From Hymenobacter metallilatus (GTDB lineage: Bacteria > Bacteroidota > Bacteroidia > Cytophagales > Hymenobacteraceae), in the NCBI RefSeq assembly GCF_003944705.1, contig NZ_RWIS01000009.1, positions 1-64,000 of the forward strand: a stretch of DNA of 64,000 nucleotides. Direction: 5' to 3'. The notes under the pieces were generated by a model. It worked only from the letters and a program-made list of their open reading frames with translations, had not been told where the DNA came from and did no database searches. The translations under genes were made by a program, and so were the position numbers. Below, one piece after another: positions 10,306 through 19,533 of the stretch; position 1 is the stretch's first letter, and every line of letters begins with the position of its first letter.

Positions 10306-10347
10306 AAAAATGCCCCGACTCTTTCCGGAACGGACCGAGTCGGGGCA
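10306..10347 (-). terminator. Intrinsic terminator of the NmrA-type gene
   Basis: An 11-bp stem (10311-10321 with 10337-10347, TGCCCCGACTC) and 15-base loop. On the minus strand it is followed by a run of five T at 10310-10306. It lies directly after the stop codon at 10371. Confidence 0.85.
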
Positions 10348-10370
10348 GTTAGCGGCTGCTAACCGTGTAC

Positions 10371-11285
10371 CTACGCGGGCTGGGCGGCAGCGGCTCCCTG
10401 AAAGGCCGGGGCAAACACGGTGCGGGCAAATTCCTCGATGGTGGTAGGCGTGGTAGCTTCCGGGGTACGCACGTCATTTACCATCACCTTCTCCTCATTC
10501 ATATTGCGCGTCATTTCGTCGTAGAGGCTGGCCATGCTCTCCGACAGACCGGCCTGCATCATCCCTTTTTTAGCGTCGTCGTACGGGAATTGCACGTAGG
10601 CCAGCCCGGGGCGGCCGATGGCCGCGCCCAGGGCGGCCGTTACCTCCTGCATGGTATGGTTGCGGGCTCCCAGCAGCAGCTGGCTGCTCTGGCCGCTAAT
10701 GCCGGCCTGGAGTGCCTCAGCGGCACGGGCGGCAATGTCGCGGGTGGCAATCAGCGGGAACCGCAAATCGGCCCGCATGGCCGAGCCGGCAATACCCATG
10801 TGCTGAATCAGGCCAATGTTGGCCAGCAGATTTTCCATGAAGTAGGCCGGCCGCAGGTGCAGTACGCTCAGCCCTGCAATGGCGTTGAGGCGGGCTTCCT
10901 GGTGGTGCACACCCACTACCGGCCCGGTGCCGGCCGGCAAATCGGCCCCAATACTACTCAGGTGCACAGCCTGGCGCAAACCTGAGGCCCGCACGGCTTC
11001 GGCAATGGCCTCGCCGGTCTGGCGCATATGTTCCAGCACATCGGGGGCCGTTACGTTGGGCGGAATCATGAGGAAAGCGGCATCGGCTCCGTGCAGGGTT
11101 TCGGTCAGGAAGGCCACGTCGTGGAGGTTGCCGGCACGAGTGGTAGCCCCGGCCTGAGCCAGCGCATCGAGGCGGGAGCTGGGCCGGGCTACGGCCGTTA
11201 CGCGGTGGCCCTGCTGCAGCAGTGTGTGCACGAGGACGGTACCAATGTTGCCGGTAGCACCGGTTACTACAATATGCTTTGCCAT
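10371..11285 (-). CDS. NmrA-type NAD(P)-binding oxidoreductase
   Basis: A 304-residue protein. The N-terminus has the dinucleotide-binding motif VTGATGNIG (residues 7-15), the fingerprint of atypical SDR/NmrA-like proteins. The partial ordering of LSSIGAD after the beta-5 strand also fits quinone-reductase-like members (QOR2 type). It lacks a classic YxxxK pair in the expected place. The gene is divergent from an HxlR regulator. That pairing is known for quinone or aldehyde stress response pairs (qorB/qorR, yodB-type regulators), so a role in reduction of reactive electrophiles is likely. The start at 11285 opens directly with the Rossmann strand. Confidence 0.85.
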   Translation of the reverse strand: MAKHIVVTGATGNIGTVLVHTLLQQGHRVTAVARPSSRLDALAQAGATTRAGNLHDVAFLTETLHGADAAFLMIPPNVTAPDVLEHMRQTGEAIAEAVRASGLRQAVHLSSIGADLPAGTGPVVGVHHQEARLNAIAGLSVLHLRPAYFMENLLANIGLIQHMGIAGSAMRADLRFPLIATRDIAARAAEALQAGISGQSSQLLLGARNHTMQEVTAALGAAIGRPGLAYVQFPYDDAKKGMMQAGLSESMASLYDEMTRNMNEEKVMVNDVRTPEATTPTTIEEFARTVFAPAFQGAAAAQPA

Positions 11286-11422
11286 AAGAAGTGAGTTGGG
11301 GAAAAAGAGAAAAACCGGCCGCCACTCCGGCGGCCCGCTGCCCCGGATACCCTCCTTTTCTGGTGGGCTAATTCCGGCGCTGGTACAGCACAAAGGAAAT
11401 CTACTACCTTTACAAATAGCAA

Positions 11423-11454
11423 GTACCTACTAAAAAGTAGGCTACCTACTTTTT
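11423..11454. promoter_or_regulatory. HxlR operator in the divergent promoter region
   Basis: A perfect palindrome AAAAAGTAGG-CTA-CCTACTTTTT covers 11432-11454. It overlaps a second dyad, CCTACT-N4-AGTAGG, at 11426-11441. Three alternating half-sites therefore lie side by side, 34 bases upstream of the HxlR start. The TACT/AGTA half-sites resemble those described for HxlR/YodB-type regulators. Confidence 0.75.
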
Positions 11455-11487
11455 CACCAGAATTGCTGATTATCAGCCAGAATAAAT

Positions 11488-11907
11488 ATGAGCAAACTCA
11501 CCAAACAGCAAACCGTTGAGTCGGCTTGGCAGCGTAACGCCGAGTTAGGCCCCTTTGATTTTTGCCCCGTGCGTACCACTCTCAACGTGTTGGGCGGGAA
11601 GTGGAAGCTGCTGGTGCTGAGCACCCTTTTTGAAGGCTCCCGCCGCTACGGCGAGCTGCGCCGCCTGCTCCCGGAAATAACGGAGAAGATGCTGATTCAA
11701 GAGCTACGGGAGTTGGAGCTGGATGGTATTGTGCAACGGGTGGTGTACCAGCAGGTACCACCCAAAGTAGAGTACTCCCTCACTGAGCAGGGCCAGCGCG
11801 TGCAGCCCATGATGGCTGCGCTGGTGAATTGGGGGCAGGGCTACCTTACCCGCACCGGAGCCCCTCCACTTCCGGCCAGCCTGCCCCCGGCCCAACGGAA
11901 CCGCTAG
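11488..11907 (+). CDS. HxlR-family transcriptional regulator
   Basis: A 139-residue winged-helix repressor. The central segment CPVRTTLNVLGGKWKLLVL is the HxlR family hallmark, followed by the recognition helix region (RRLLPEITEKMLIQELREL) and wing (PPKVEYSLTEQG). The Cys at about residue 27, just before helix 2, is the position of the thiol sensor in YodB/HypR-type members. Redox or electrophile sensing is therefore plausible, but not shown. It probably controls itself and the divergent NmrA-type gene through the palindromes at 11423-11454. Confidence 0.92.
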   Translation: MSKLTKQQTVESAWQRNAELGPFDFCPVRTTLNVLGGKWKLLVLSTLFEGSRRYGELRRLLPEITEKMLIQELRELELDGIVQRVVYQQVPPKVEYSLTEQGQRVQPMMAALVNWGQGYLTRTGAPPLPASLPPAQRNR

Positions 11908-12123
11908 GCCTACCTTCCTATAGCCGGCGCTGTACCCAGGCACGCCGCCGGCCCCCTGTGCAAGTAGCCCCGGCTACGGAAAGCCCCCGGCAGCCGGTTA
12001 ACGCGCTAAGCTGCCTGGTGCCTGATAACCGACAGCAGGATTACTATTTTGCCGTAGCAGGCAACGGTTGCCCCGTACTGCTCATCTTACTTACTATACA
12101 TCCACCTTCACCCTTGTTGTATC

Positions 12124-12834
12124 ATGAAAACTACCCGATTTCTGTTGTCTGGCTTTGTAGTGGCCCTGCTGGTGGTACTGTCGGCCTTCCGGGTGGCAGC
12201 CACCCGCGAAACCCGTACGGTTGGTGCTTTTTCGGCAATTGGCCTGGGCGGCTCCATGAAAGTGGTGCTACGCCAGGGTAGTCCGCAGAAGGTGGAAGTG
12301 GAAGGCGAAGCAGAAGACCTGGCCCACCTAGAAACAGTAGTTTCCAACGGCAAGCTGCGCATTAATACCAAAAAGGAAAGCGGGATGAACTGGTACAAGT
12401 ACAAAGGACCCGTAACCGTGTACGTAACGGTACCTACCATCAAGGCGCTGGCCGTGAGCGGCTCGGGCAGCCTGAAAGCCACCGACGCCATTACCGCGGA
12501 GCAGCTGGACCTGGCTGTTAGCGGCTCGGGCAGCATTATGCTCAGCAGCGTTACGGCCAATAAAATCAGCTCCGCGCTTTCCGGCTCCGGCTCTATTCAG
12601 GCGGCTGGCGTGGCTCCCACCCAGGAAATCAGCGTGAGTGGCTCGGGCGACGTGCAGGCTCCCAAGCTGCAAAGCAAAACCTGCAGCGTGAGCATCAGTG
12701 GTTCGGGTAGCTGCCGCCTGCAGGCCAGCCAGCTCCTGGAAGCCAGTATTGTGGGCTCCGGCGACGTGTATGTGACGGGCAACCCGCAGGTAAAAAGCTC
12801 GGTAATCGGTAGCGGGCGTGTCCACCGCGAATAG
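12124..12834 (+). CDS. Head-GIN domain (DUF2807) secreted protein
   Basis: A 236-residue exported protein with an N-terminal signal/anchor helix (residues 5-22). A putative auto-transporter adhesin head-GIN fold follows: repeated short strands separated by SGSGS/GSG turns (at least seven between residues 110 and 235), which forms a right-handed beta helix. Length is usual for Bacteroidota members. Function is unknown beyond probable envelope location. A 34-bp bidirectional terminator begins right after the stop codon. Confidence 0.88.
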   Translation: MKTTRFLLSGFVVALLVVLSAFRVAATRETRTVGAFSAIGLGGSMKVVLRQGSPQKVEVEGEAEDLAHLETVVSNGKLRINTKKESGMNWYKYKGPVTVYVTVPTIKALAVSGSGSLKATDAITAEQLDLAVSGSGSIMLSSVTANKISSALSGSGSIQAAGVAPTQEISVSGSGDVQAPKLQSKTCSVSISGSGSCRLQASQLLEASIVGSGDVYVTGNPQVKSSVIGSGRVHRE

Positions 12835-12836
12835 CT

Positions 12837-12918
12837 CCGGCTACTTTCCTCTACATACAAAAAGCCCCTCAGGCCGCGCAGGCAGAGGGGCTTTTTGTAT
12901 GTAGAGGAAAGTAGCCGG
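12837..12918. terminator. Bidirectional terminator, perfect 34-bp stem
   Basis: Perfect inverted arms of 34 bases (12837-12870 and 12885-12918) with a 14-base loop. The centre, AAAAAGCCCCTC with GAGGGGCTTTTT, gives an A/T-tract flanked GC stem usable on both strands. It separates two convergent genes. Confidence 0.95.
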
Positions 12919-12932
12919 TAAGCTGCCGGCCG

Positions 12933-15821
12933 CTATTCTATTAGCAGCCGCTGGATGAGAATACCGTGTGCGGTAACCAGCCTGACGATGTACACGCCCA
13001 CCGGCACGGACGAAAGATTCAGGGGCAGCTGCTGCGACGCAATGGCCGGTACCTGCTGCCGGTGTACTACCTGCCCGCGCATGTCCAGGATTTCCAGGGT
13101 TGCTGCTTCCGGTATTTCCTGCTCCAGGCTGGCAACCAGCTGCCCCTTGCTGGGGTTGGGCGAGAGCACCACGCGGGCAGCTGTACCCTGCTTTACAACC
13201 TGCACGGCCACAACCGAGGAAAAATGCACCGAACCATCGGTGTCTACCTGCCGCAGGCGGTAATAGCTCAGCCCCGATAGGGGGGTGTGGTCGATAAAGG
13301 AATACTGCTGTTGTTGCTGGGTAGTGCCCGCGGCGGCCACTTGACCTGCCGTTTCAAACAATTGCCCATTGGCAGAGCGCTCCACTACAAAATAGGCGCT
13401 GTTCAGCTCCTGAGCCGTTTCCCAGAATACCGCCACCATTGTGTTTTGAGAGGTGGCGCTAAACCTGGTAAGCGTAACGGGCAACGGAGCGTTGGAGCTG
13501 GAGGAGCACAAGCCGGTAGCAGGCAGCAGCTGCCGGGGCACGCCGGCATCGGTGCTGGCGTACTCCAGCTGTAGCTCGTTGAGGCCCACACTTTCCCCGT
13601 ACAGCACCAGTATATCGTGGAGGCCGGCCGACAGGGTAACCGTGGCCGCTACGGTGGTAGGCGGGTGCTGGCCACCGTTCTGAATCAGGGCAGAGGCCAG
13701 AGTAGGCGTAGTAGCCAGGGCAGCATTATCCAGCCACATGAATGCGCCGTCGTCGGCGGTGAGGTAGAAGGTGTAAGTACCGGCTGTGGTAATGTTAATG
13801 CGGCCTTTGAAGCGGGCACTGAACCCGTCGGGGTCCTGGGGGGTACCACTGGCAGCGCCGGTCAGGTCGCCCCAGCTTTCGGGACTGCCAAAATTCAGTA
13901 CCTGCACGTTACGGCTCTGAGTGGGCGAGGCCGTCGAAAAGAAGGCCGGATCATCATTAAAATACCCTGGGAAATACTCGGCAAATAATCCTGATGAAGC
14001 GGGCTTACCCCCTCCATCCAGGCCGGAGCAGCCCGAGGGTGCCGGCGGAATTACCTGCACGGTAAGGGAACGGGCAAACACGGCTACCCCCCCCGCATTG
14101 CGGGCCGAAACATCCAGCGAGTACGTGTCTTCGGGTACGGTGGTATCCAGGCTTATCTGGCCTGTACTGGTGTTAATGCCGATACCAGCCGGCAGAGCAG
14201 CCGCATTGCTGAGCGCATACGCCGTTACCGGTGAGGCACTGGTAACGGTAGGAGAAGCCGAGGTAGCAGCCGAACCTACCAGCACCCGTAGTACTTTAGG
14301 CGAGTAGCTGAGGGCAGAGGCTACCGGTATAGGGGCCTGCACGGAGGTGCAGAACATACTGCCGGGCACCACCTGCCGGGCAATGCCCAGGCTAACACTC
14401 TCGTACTCCAGCACCAGACTGTTACCAAACCCATTGTCGCCGTACAGCAGCAGCAGGTTGTGGAGGCCGGCCGTTAGGGTGAGGGTAACGGCCTGAGTAA
14501 CGGCCGGGTGATACCCACCATTGTCAATGGCAGCATCGGTGCGCACGGGGGGCGAGGCCAAGGCCGGGTTATCCAGCCAGAGGTAGGCGGCATCGTCGGC
14601 GGTGAGGTAGAAGGTATAGCTGCCGGCCGTGGCAATGTATATGCTTCCCCGCAGGCGAAGGCTGAATTCGTCGGGGTCCTGGGCTGTGCCGCTTGCCACC
14701 GGCAGCAGATTGCCAAAGCTGTCGTTATCCGGAAAATTGACCTGCACATCCGTCCGGACTAACCCCGGCGTGGCATTTGTAAAGAAGGCAGCATCATCGG
14801 CAAAATAGCCGCTGTAATATTCCGCGTACAGCCCGGCAGAGGTGGGCTGCCCGGCGGGGTCGGTGCCCCCGCAGCCGCCGGGCAGCGGGGCCGTAACCCG
14901 GAACTGAAATACATTGCTGAAAGTACTGGTACCGTTGGCGTTACGAACGGCCACATCTACATTATATGTACCCTGGGGCACCGTGGCCGCAGCCGTTAAT
15001 ATGCCCGTGGCAGCATCAATGCTGATACCAGCGGGCAGGCTGCTGGCATTGCCCAGCGCAAACCCCGTTACGGGGGAGCCCCCATCCTGCACGGTGGGTG
15101 CCCCGGAGCTGCCACTGGCTCCGGTAGGCAGGGCTTTGCTGGCCGGACTGTAGCTGATGCCCTGGGGGGCGGGCGGCAAGGGCACCACGGCAGTGCACAA
15201 TGTCGTGGTGGGTACTACCTGGCGCGCAATTCCAGGCCCCTCATATTCCCACACCAGTGCATTGTCGCAGCAGTCCTCCCCGTACAGTATGAGCACATTG
15301 TGGCGGCCGGTGGCCAGCGTTACCGTAACCGAGCGGGTAAGCGCCGCGTGGCGCCCCCCGTTGTCAATCAGTGCACTGCCGATGTCGGGGGGCAGGGCCA
15401 GAGCCGAGTTATCCAGCCAGAGGTAGGCGGCATCGTCGGCGGTGAGGTGGAAGGTATAGCTGCCGGCCGTGGCAATGTATATGCTTCCCCGCAGACGGAC
15501 ACTGAACCGGTCGGGGTCCTGGGCTGTACCGCCGGCCACCGGCAGCAGATTGCCAAAGCTGCTACTGCTGGCAAAGTTTACGTCCGCTTCCGTGCGCACC
15601 AGGCCGGGCGGGTTGCTGTTGTCAGAGAAAAAGGACGGCGTATCCTCAAAATACCCGCTGAAGTACTCTGCGTACAGACCATTGGCGGCGGCAGTTCCAC
15701 CAGGATCGGTGCCTGTGCAAGTGCCTGGCTGCGCCAGTACCTGACTCACTGACAACATCCATGCTATGGCTAGTACCCATCCAAGCCGAAGCCACTTCTC
15801 GAAAGTAGAGCAGTTTTTCAT
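12933..15821 (-). CDS. Secreted three-PA14-domain protein with T9SS sorting domain
   Basis: A 962-residue protein with a signal peptide ending around SQVLAQPG. It has three PA14 modules (about residues 45-210, 325-490 and 605-770), each with a GLYAEY or GLFAEY start and AGSYTF(H/Y)LTADDAAYLWLDN-like core. Two putative-Ig (He_PIG-like) domains lie between them. The C-terminus (from VVLSPNPSKGQL, about residue 885) is a type A T9SS sorting domain. PA14 modules usually bind carbohydrate, so this may be an adhesin or glycan-binding surface protein without its own catalytic domain. Parts of PA14 modules 1 and 2 are nearly identical in DNA, indicating recent duplication or conversion. Confidence 0.9.
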   Translation of the reverse strand: MKNCSTFEKWLRLGWVLAIAWMLSVSQVLAQPGTCTGTDPGGTAAANGLYAEYFSGYFEDTPSFFSDNSNPPGLVRTEADVNFASSSSFGNLLPVAGGTAQDPDRFSVRLRGSIYIATAGSYTFHLTADDAAYLWLDNSALALPPDIGSALIDNGGRHAALTRSVTVTLATGRHNVLILYGEDCCDNALVWEYEGPGIARQVVPTTTLCTAVVPLPPAPQGISYSPASKALPTGASGSSGAPTVQDGGSPVTGFALGNASSLPAGISIDAATGILTAAATVPQGTYNVDVAVRNANGTSTFSNVFQFRVTAPLPGGCGGTDPAGQPTSAGLYAEYYSGYFADDAAFFTNATPGLVRTDVQVNFPDNDSFGNLLPVASGTAQDPDEFSLRLRGSIYIATAGSYTFYLTADDAAYLWLDNPALASPPVRTDAAIDNGGYHPAVTQAVTLTLTAGLHNLLLLYGDNGFGNSLVLEYESVSLGIARQVVPGSMFCTSVQAPIPVASALSYSPKVLRVLVGSAATSASPTVTSASPVTAYALSNAAALPAGIGINTSTGQISLDTTVPEDTYSLDVSARNAGGVAVFARSLTVQVIPPAPSGCSGLDGGGKPASSGLFAEYFPGYFNDDPAFFSTASPTQSRNVQVLNFGSPESWGDLTGAASGTPQDPDGFSARFKGRINITTAGTYTFYLTADDGAFMWLDNAALATTPTLASALIQNGGQHPPTTVAATVTLSAGLHDILVLYGESVGLNELQLEYASTDAGVPRQLLPATGLCSSSSNAPLPVTLTRFSATSQNTMVAVFWETAQELNSAYFVVERSANGQLFETAGQVAAAGTTQQQQQYSFIDHTPLSGLSYYRLRQVDTDGSVHFSSVVAVQVVKQGTAARVVLSPNPSKGQLVASLEQEIPEAATLEILDMRGQVVHRQQVPAIASQQLPLNLSSVPVGVYIVRLVTAHGILIQRLLIE
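14567..14720 (-). repeat. Intragenic direct repeat copy (PA14 module 2)
   Basis: About 150 bases nearly identical to 15407-15560 in the same gene, 840 bases apart. The conserved block encodes the LWLDN to GNLLPVA region of the module. Confidence 0.85.
15407..15560 (-). repeat. Intragenic direct repeat copy (PA14 module 1)
   Basis: Partner of 14567-14720. The blocks differ at only a few bases, while the rest of the two PA14 modules has diverged, which suggests gene conversion or a recent duplication. Confidence 0.85.
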
Positions 15822-16037
15822 CTTAGGATGATTTTATATAATTAAGACAATACAATTCCTACTAATAAATGTAAGAGGATTTTTGATTATTGCAAATATT
15901 TTATTTTTAATTGTATTAATTAAACAAGCAAGGTTTCATTATTCCTGGTTACGTGTAGTTACCAGCGGCCACACTGCCCAGCCCACCAGGCGTGTGCCTC
16001 GCATCTTTTTCATACGTCCTTACTTCTGTACATACAT

Positions 16038-16066
16038 AAAAAAAGCCCCGGTGCGGGCACCGGAGC
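16038..16066 (-). terminator. Intrinsic terminator of the barrel-like gene
   Basis: Reading the minus strand, a GC-rich stem (CCGGTG with CACCGG, 16048-16063, extended by outer GC pairs) is followed by seven T (16044-16038). It lies about 45 bases after the stop codon at 16112. Confidence 0.85.
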
Positions 16067-16111
16067 TAGGCGTAACCATGTTACCTGCGGGACAAACCCG
16101 GGCGCGTGAGC

Positions 16112-16675
16112 CTACCAGTCGAACAACCCTTTGCGGGGGCCGGAACGGGGTTTAGCTTTCTTCTTTTTACCATCCCCGAACAGCCCGTCGAATACACTCG
16201 ACTTATCCTTGATAAGCACGTACCGGATAGAAAACGCCGTTGGGAAACGAGCCCAATCGGCGGAGTTGATTTCCACGGTTGGTTTAACATCCAGGCTGAG
16301 CACCAGGGGAATAAAAGCTACTTTGTACTCCACGCCGGCCAGCGCATCGAAGCCGCCAAAACCGCCGGTATCTTTGTTTCTGCCCAAATGGCCACCTGCT
16401 CCCAGGTAGTAGTTAAGACTAGGGCCCAGAATGCCAAAGTGCCGCTCGGCCAGCAGCGTGGCGCTTACTTCCCGGGAGCCCACCAGGCCCAACCCTTCCA
16501 GCGTGGTCTTGTTGAAGATTTTCTGCTGAACGGTGAGGCCGTAGTTGTTTTTGCCCAGGCGCAGGCCAGCGGCCGTGTGGTATTTCTGAGCCTGGGCAGC
16601 CGGAGCCAGCCCGGCCCCACTCACCGCCAGCACAACCAGCAGCCTAATTATGCGCAGCGCAAAGGGAAGCATCAT
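16112..16675 (-). CDS. Hypothetical exported protein, barrel-like
   Basis: A 187-residue protein with a signal peptide ending in APAAQAQK. The body has alternating strands with Gly and aromatic residues (YHTAAGLRLGKNNYGLTVQQ, LNYYLGAGGHLG, FGGFDALAGVEY). This resembles small outer membrane beta-barrel proteins of Bacteroidota. The tail is unusually basic (DGKKKKAKPRSGPRKG), which is odd for a barrel and could mark a periplasmic or nucleic-acid-contacting extension. The start at 16675 gives the tightest signal peptide; a second ATG follows immediately. Function unknown. Confidence 0.7.
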   Translation of the reverse strand: MMLPFALRIIRLLVVLAVSGAGLAPAAQAQKYHTAAGLRLGKNNYGLTVQQKIFNKTTLEGLGLVGSREVSATLLAERHFGILGPSLNYYLGAGGHLGRNKDTGGFGGFDALAGVEYKVAFIPLVLSLDVKPTVEINSADWARFPTAFSIRYVLIKDKSSVFDGLFGDGKKKKAKPRSGPRKGLFDW

Positions 16676-17240
16676 ACTTGTATAAAAAGCGGTTTGAGTT
16701 GGTTGGAATGCCATATGGCCCCGGTCACGGACTAACCTGAAAATCAGCGCAATATTTTACTGACAAGCAGTAACCCAAGGTACCAGAGGCGGTAAGAGGC
16801 CGAGGCCGGAACCAGCTTCTGCCCCCCTACTCAACCAGCAGCATTACTCCCGTTCTTTCTCCTTAGGGGTGAAAGGCGGGAGTACTACCCCAGCTGCGCA
16901 GGAAGTGGGCCTTGCATCGGGCCGAGGAAGTACCCCGACAGAAAGGTCTGCTTACAGGCCTGCCCGAGGTCCGGAGCTGTTTTTCTTCCTCACGCCGGGT
17001 GCGCGCTAGCAAATCCAGTGCTACAAATTTAGCCGCCGTTCAGGAAGTAGTAGCGCACCGTGCAACGCATAGGGGCACGGCGCTGCCGGACGTGGCGGAA
17101 GTTGTTACTTGCCTGTGAGCTAGGCGGCGTGTTTTGGCCGCTGCCCAGGGGAAACCAGCCCACCAGATTTGCTTCAGATTTTGGGTGCTTATTTCGCCCC
17201 AGCGGGTTAGCCAACGTAGGCGCGCCCCGTTCTGCTCCCT
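16676..17240. other. Long gene-free spacer
   Basis: About 565 bases between a minus-strand gene and the response regulator. I see no convincing coding sequence; short open frames lack coding-like codon use. A possible promoter for the two-component operon (TTTG-N18-TATTTCG) lies at its right end, at 17168-17196. Confidence 0.5.
17168..17196 (+). promoter_or_regulatory. Candidate promoter of the two-component operon
   Basis: TTTG at 17168-17171 and TATTTCG at 17190-17196 are separated by 18 bases. This is close to the Bacteroidota consensus TTTG-N19-TAnnTTTG, 45 bases before the regulator start. Confidence 0.4.
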
Positions 17241-17918
17241 ATGAAACTGCTGCTGATTGAGGACGAAGTGGCCCTGCGCAACACCCTGGTCGACTACCTG
17301 CGGCAGGGGGGGTACGTGTGCGAAGTAGCCGGCAACTATCAGCAGGCGCTGGAGAAGGTCAAGCTTTATCAGTACGACTGCGTAGTGCTGGATCTGACGT
17401 TACCCGACGGCAACGGGCTGAACCTTCTGCGGGAGTTAAAGGCCGACGGCTCCCGCGCCGGCGTACTTATTATTTCGGCCCGCGCGGCCCTCGACGACCG
17501 GCTTGTGGGCCTGGACCTGGGCGCCGACGATTACCTGACCAAGCCCTTTCATTTGGCCGAGCTGAACGCGCGGCTGCGGGCCATTATTCGACGGCGCCAG
17601 TTTCAGGGCAGCCACCACATTGCCTTCCGCGACCTGCTGGTATGGCCCGAGCAGGCCGAGGTATTTGTGCGGGAGCAGCCGCTGGTGCTCACGCGCAAGG
17701 AATATGACTTGTTGCTGTTTCTATTGGCCAACCCCAACCGGGTGCTCACCAAGGAAGCAATTGCCGAGCACTTGTGCGGAGATGCCGTGGATAGCGCCGA
17801 CTCATTTGACTTTATTTACACTCACCTGAAAAACCTGCGCAAAAAGCTGCAGGAAAAAGGAGCCGACAACTATATCCGTACCATGTACGGGGTAGGCTAT
17901 AAACTCAGCACCGAGTGA
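17241..17918 (+). CDS. OmpR-family response regulator
   Basis: A 225-residue protein. The receiver domain (1-115) has acidic pocket residues E7/D8, phospho-acceptor Asp 51 (VVLDLTLPDG) and Lys 101 in LTKPF. The C-terminal winged helix (about 130-223) ends with the typical RTMYGVGYKL. It is transcribed with the histidine kinase, whose GTG start overlaps this stop codon by four bases. The target genes are unknown, but a PepSY-like protein gene follows the pair, an arrangement common in Bacteroidota envelope-stress systems. Confidence 0.95.
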   Translation: MKLLLIEDEVALRNTLVDYLRQGGYVCEVAGNYQQALEKVKLYQYDCVVLDLTLPDGNGLNLLRELKADGSRAGVLIISARAALDDRLVGLDLGADDYLTKPFHLAELNARLRAIIRRRQFQGSHHIAFRDLLVWPEQAEVFVREQPLVLTRKEYDLLLFLLANPNRVLTKEAIAEHLCGDAVDSADSFDFIYTHLKNLRKKLQEKGADNYIRTMYGVGYKLSTE

Positions 17919-19213
17919 AGCTACTAACCAAAACCAACCGCTATTACCTGCTGCTGACTACGGTACTGTTTGTGGCGGCCAGCGCGTTGCTCTACTATGG
18001 GCTGTATGGTGCCTTGCAGCACGAAGTAGAGGAGCAGCTGTTCAACCGGCAGGTATATCTGCAACGGCGCGTACAACGTGGGGCCGACCTACCCACTTCC
18101 CCTTTCGAGTACCAGATGGCAGTAAGTGCCCGGCCCCGGCGCGTTGGCTACGCCGATACGCTGCTGCTGGACCCGCAGGAACAGGAAATGGTACCACACC
18201 GCCAGCTTACGTTTCCGTTGCGGGTACAGGGGCAACTGGTTTGGGTGACGCTGCGCAAGTCATTGGTAGAAACCGAAGATGTGCTGGCGGTGGTGCTGGG
18301 GGTGATGGTGAGCGTACTGGGGCTGCTGCTCCTGGGCGTTGTTCTGCTGAACCGGTGGCTGGGGCAGTGGCTGTGGGCACCGTTTCGCACCACGCTGGAG
18401 GTATTGCGCAACTACGGCGTACAGCAGGATCAGGTCCTGTCGTTTCCGCCAACGAGCACCGATGAGTTTGCCGAACTCAACCAGGCCCTGACTTTGCTGA
18501 GCCACCGGCTGGTAGCTGAGTATGAGGCCATGCGGGAATTTACGGCCAACGCCGCCCATGAAACCCAAACCCCACTGGCCATCATGCAGGCCCAGCTGGA
18601 GCAGATGCTGCAACTCCCGGAACTGGAAAACCCGGTGCTGGCTACCCTGGTATCGGAGCTGTACGGGGCCACGCTACGCCTTTCGCGCCTGCACCAGGCC
18701 CTCACGCTGCTCAGCAAAATCGAAAACCACCAGTTTGCAGATGCCACCCCGGTGAAGCTGGATCAACTGGTGGCCGAAAAAACAGCGCAATTTGAGTCGT
18801 TGGCCGAGGTACGGCACGTACGCTTACGCACCCACATTCATGGGGTACCAGCCCTGCACATGCACCCCGGCCTGGCCGACTCGCTGGTGCATAACTTATT
18901 GCAGAATGCCATCAAGCACAACCACCGGGGCGGCACTATCGACCTGACCCTGACCCCAACGCACCTGGAGGTGTGCAATACGGGCCCCATGGTCAGCGGC
19001 GACCCGGCCCGCTTTTTCGAGCGTTTCCGCAAACACAATGCAGCCTCCGATTCGCCGGGTCTGGGTTTGTCAATTGTGCAGCAAATCTGCCAGTATTACG
19101 GCTTTGCGGCCCGCTATTATTTCGAGCCGGAAACAAGCCTGCACACGCTGCGGGTTGAGTTTACGCCACCAACCACCGTACCGGCTCCGGCAGCACCGCC
19201 GGCCGCCGGATAA
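17915..19213 (+). CDS. Sensor histidine kinase
   Basis: A 432-residue inner membrane kinase with two membrane helices (about 11-32 and 122-146) around a short periplasmic domain of about 90 residues. A HAMP-like linker and HisKA domain follow (AHETQTPLA, His about 215), then an HATPase with N-box (LLQNAIKHN) and G-box (SPGLGLSIV). The D-box is NTGPMV, as in many Bacteroidota kinases. The start is GTG in the overlap GTGA with the regulator's stop, so translation is coupled. The signal sensed is unknown. Confidence 0.93.
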   Translation: MKLLTKTNRYYLLLTTVLFVAASALLYYGLYGALQHEVEEQLFNRQVYLQRRVQRGADLPTSPFEYQMAVSARPRRVGYADTLLLDPQEQEMVPHRQLTFPLRVQGQLVWVTLRKSLVETEDVLAVVLGVMVSVLGLLLLGVVLLNRWLGQWLWAPFRTTLEVLRNYGVQQDQVLSFPPTSTDEFAELNQALTLLSHRLVAEYEAMREFTANAAHETQTPLAIMQAQLEQMLQLPELENPVLATLVSELYGATLRLSRLHQALTLLSKIENHQFADATPVKLDQLVAEKTAQFESLAEVRHVRLRTHIHGVPALHMHPGLADSLVHNLLQNAIKHNHRGGTIDLTLTPTHLEVCNTGPMVSGDPARFFERFRKHNAASDSPGLGLSIVQQICQYYGFAARYYFEPETSLHTLRVEFTPPTTVPAPAAPPAAG

Positions 19214-19533
19214 GGCAGCGCACCTGCATCGGCCGGTGTTGCCGGCTACCAGCCAGCCAAGTTGCGGCAGCTATAGCACTTTCTGCCAGGCACTCTGCCC
19301 GTTCCGCCCGCAGAATTTCACTGGGCAGGTGGGCACAGGAGCCGGAATAAGCGCACCATTTGGTCCCGAGCTGTCGGCTAAAAAGCCCGACTATGCGGCG
19401 GCCCCGCTACGCGGCCAAGGCCATGGGAGCTGGACGGGTACGGGCAGCCTCCTTTTTTGCGGATGGTTCCTGATTTCAGAATATCGACAGAAACGGGGAG
19501 TAGTTTCGGCTATTCACTTTGCAAAACACTCTC
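19214..19533. other. Gene-free spacer
   Basis: 320 bases between the kinase and the PepSY-like gene. It includes a small GC-rich hairpin near 19231-19247 just after the kinase, but no convincing gene or RNA. Confidence 0.4.

Noticed and set aside
16912..17118. 68-codon frame before the response regulator
   Set aside because: Codon use and composition do not look coding, and it has no signal peptide, helix or domain.
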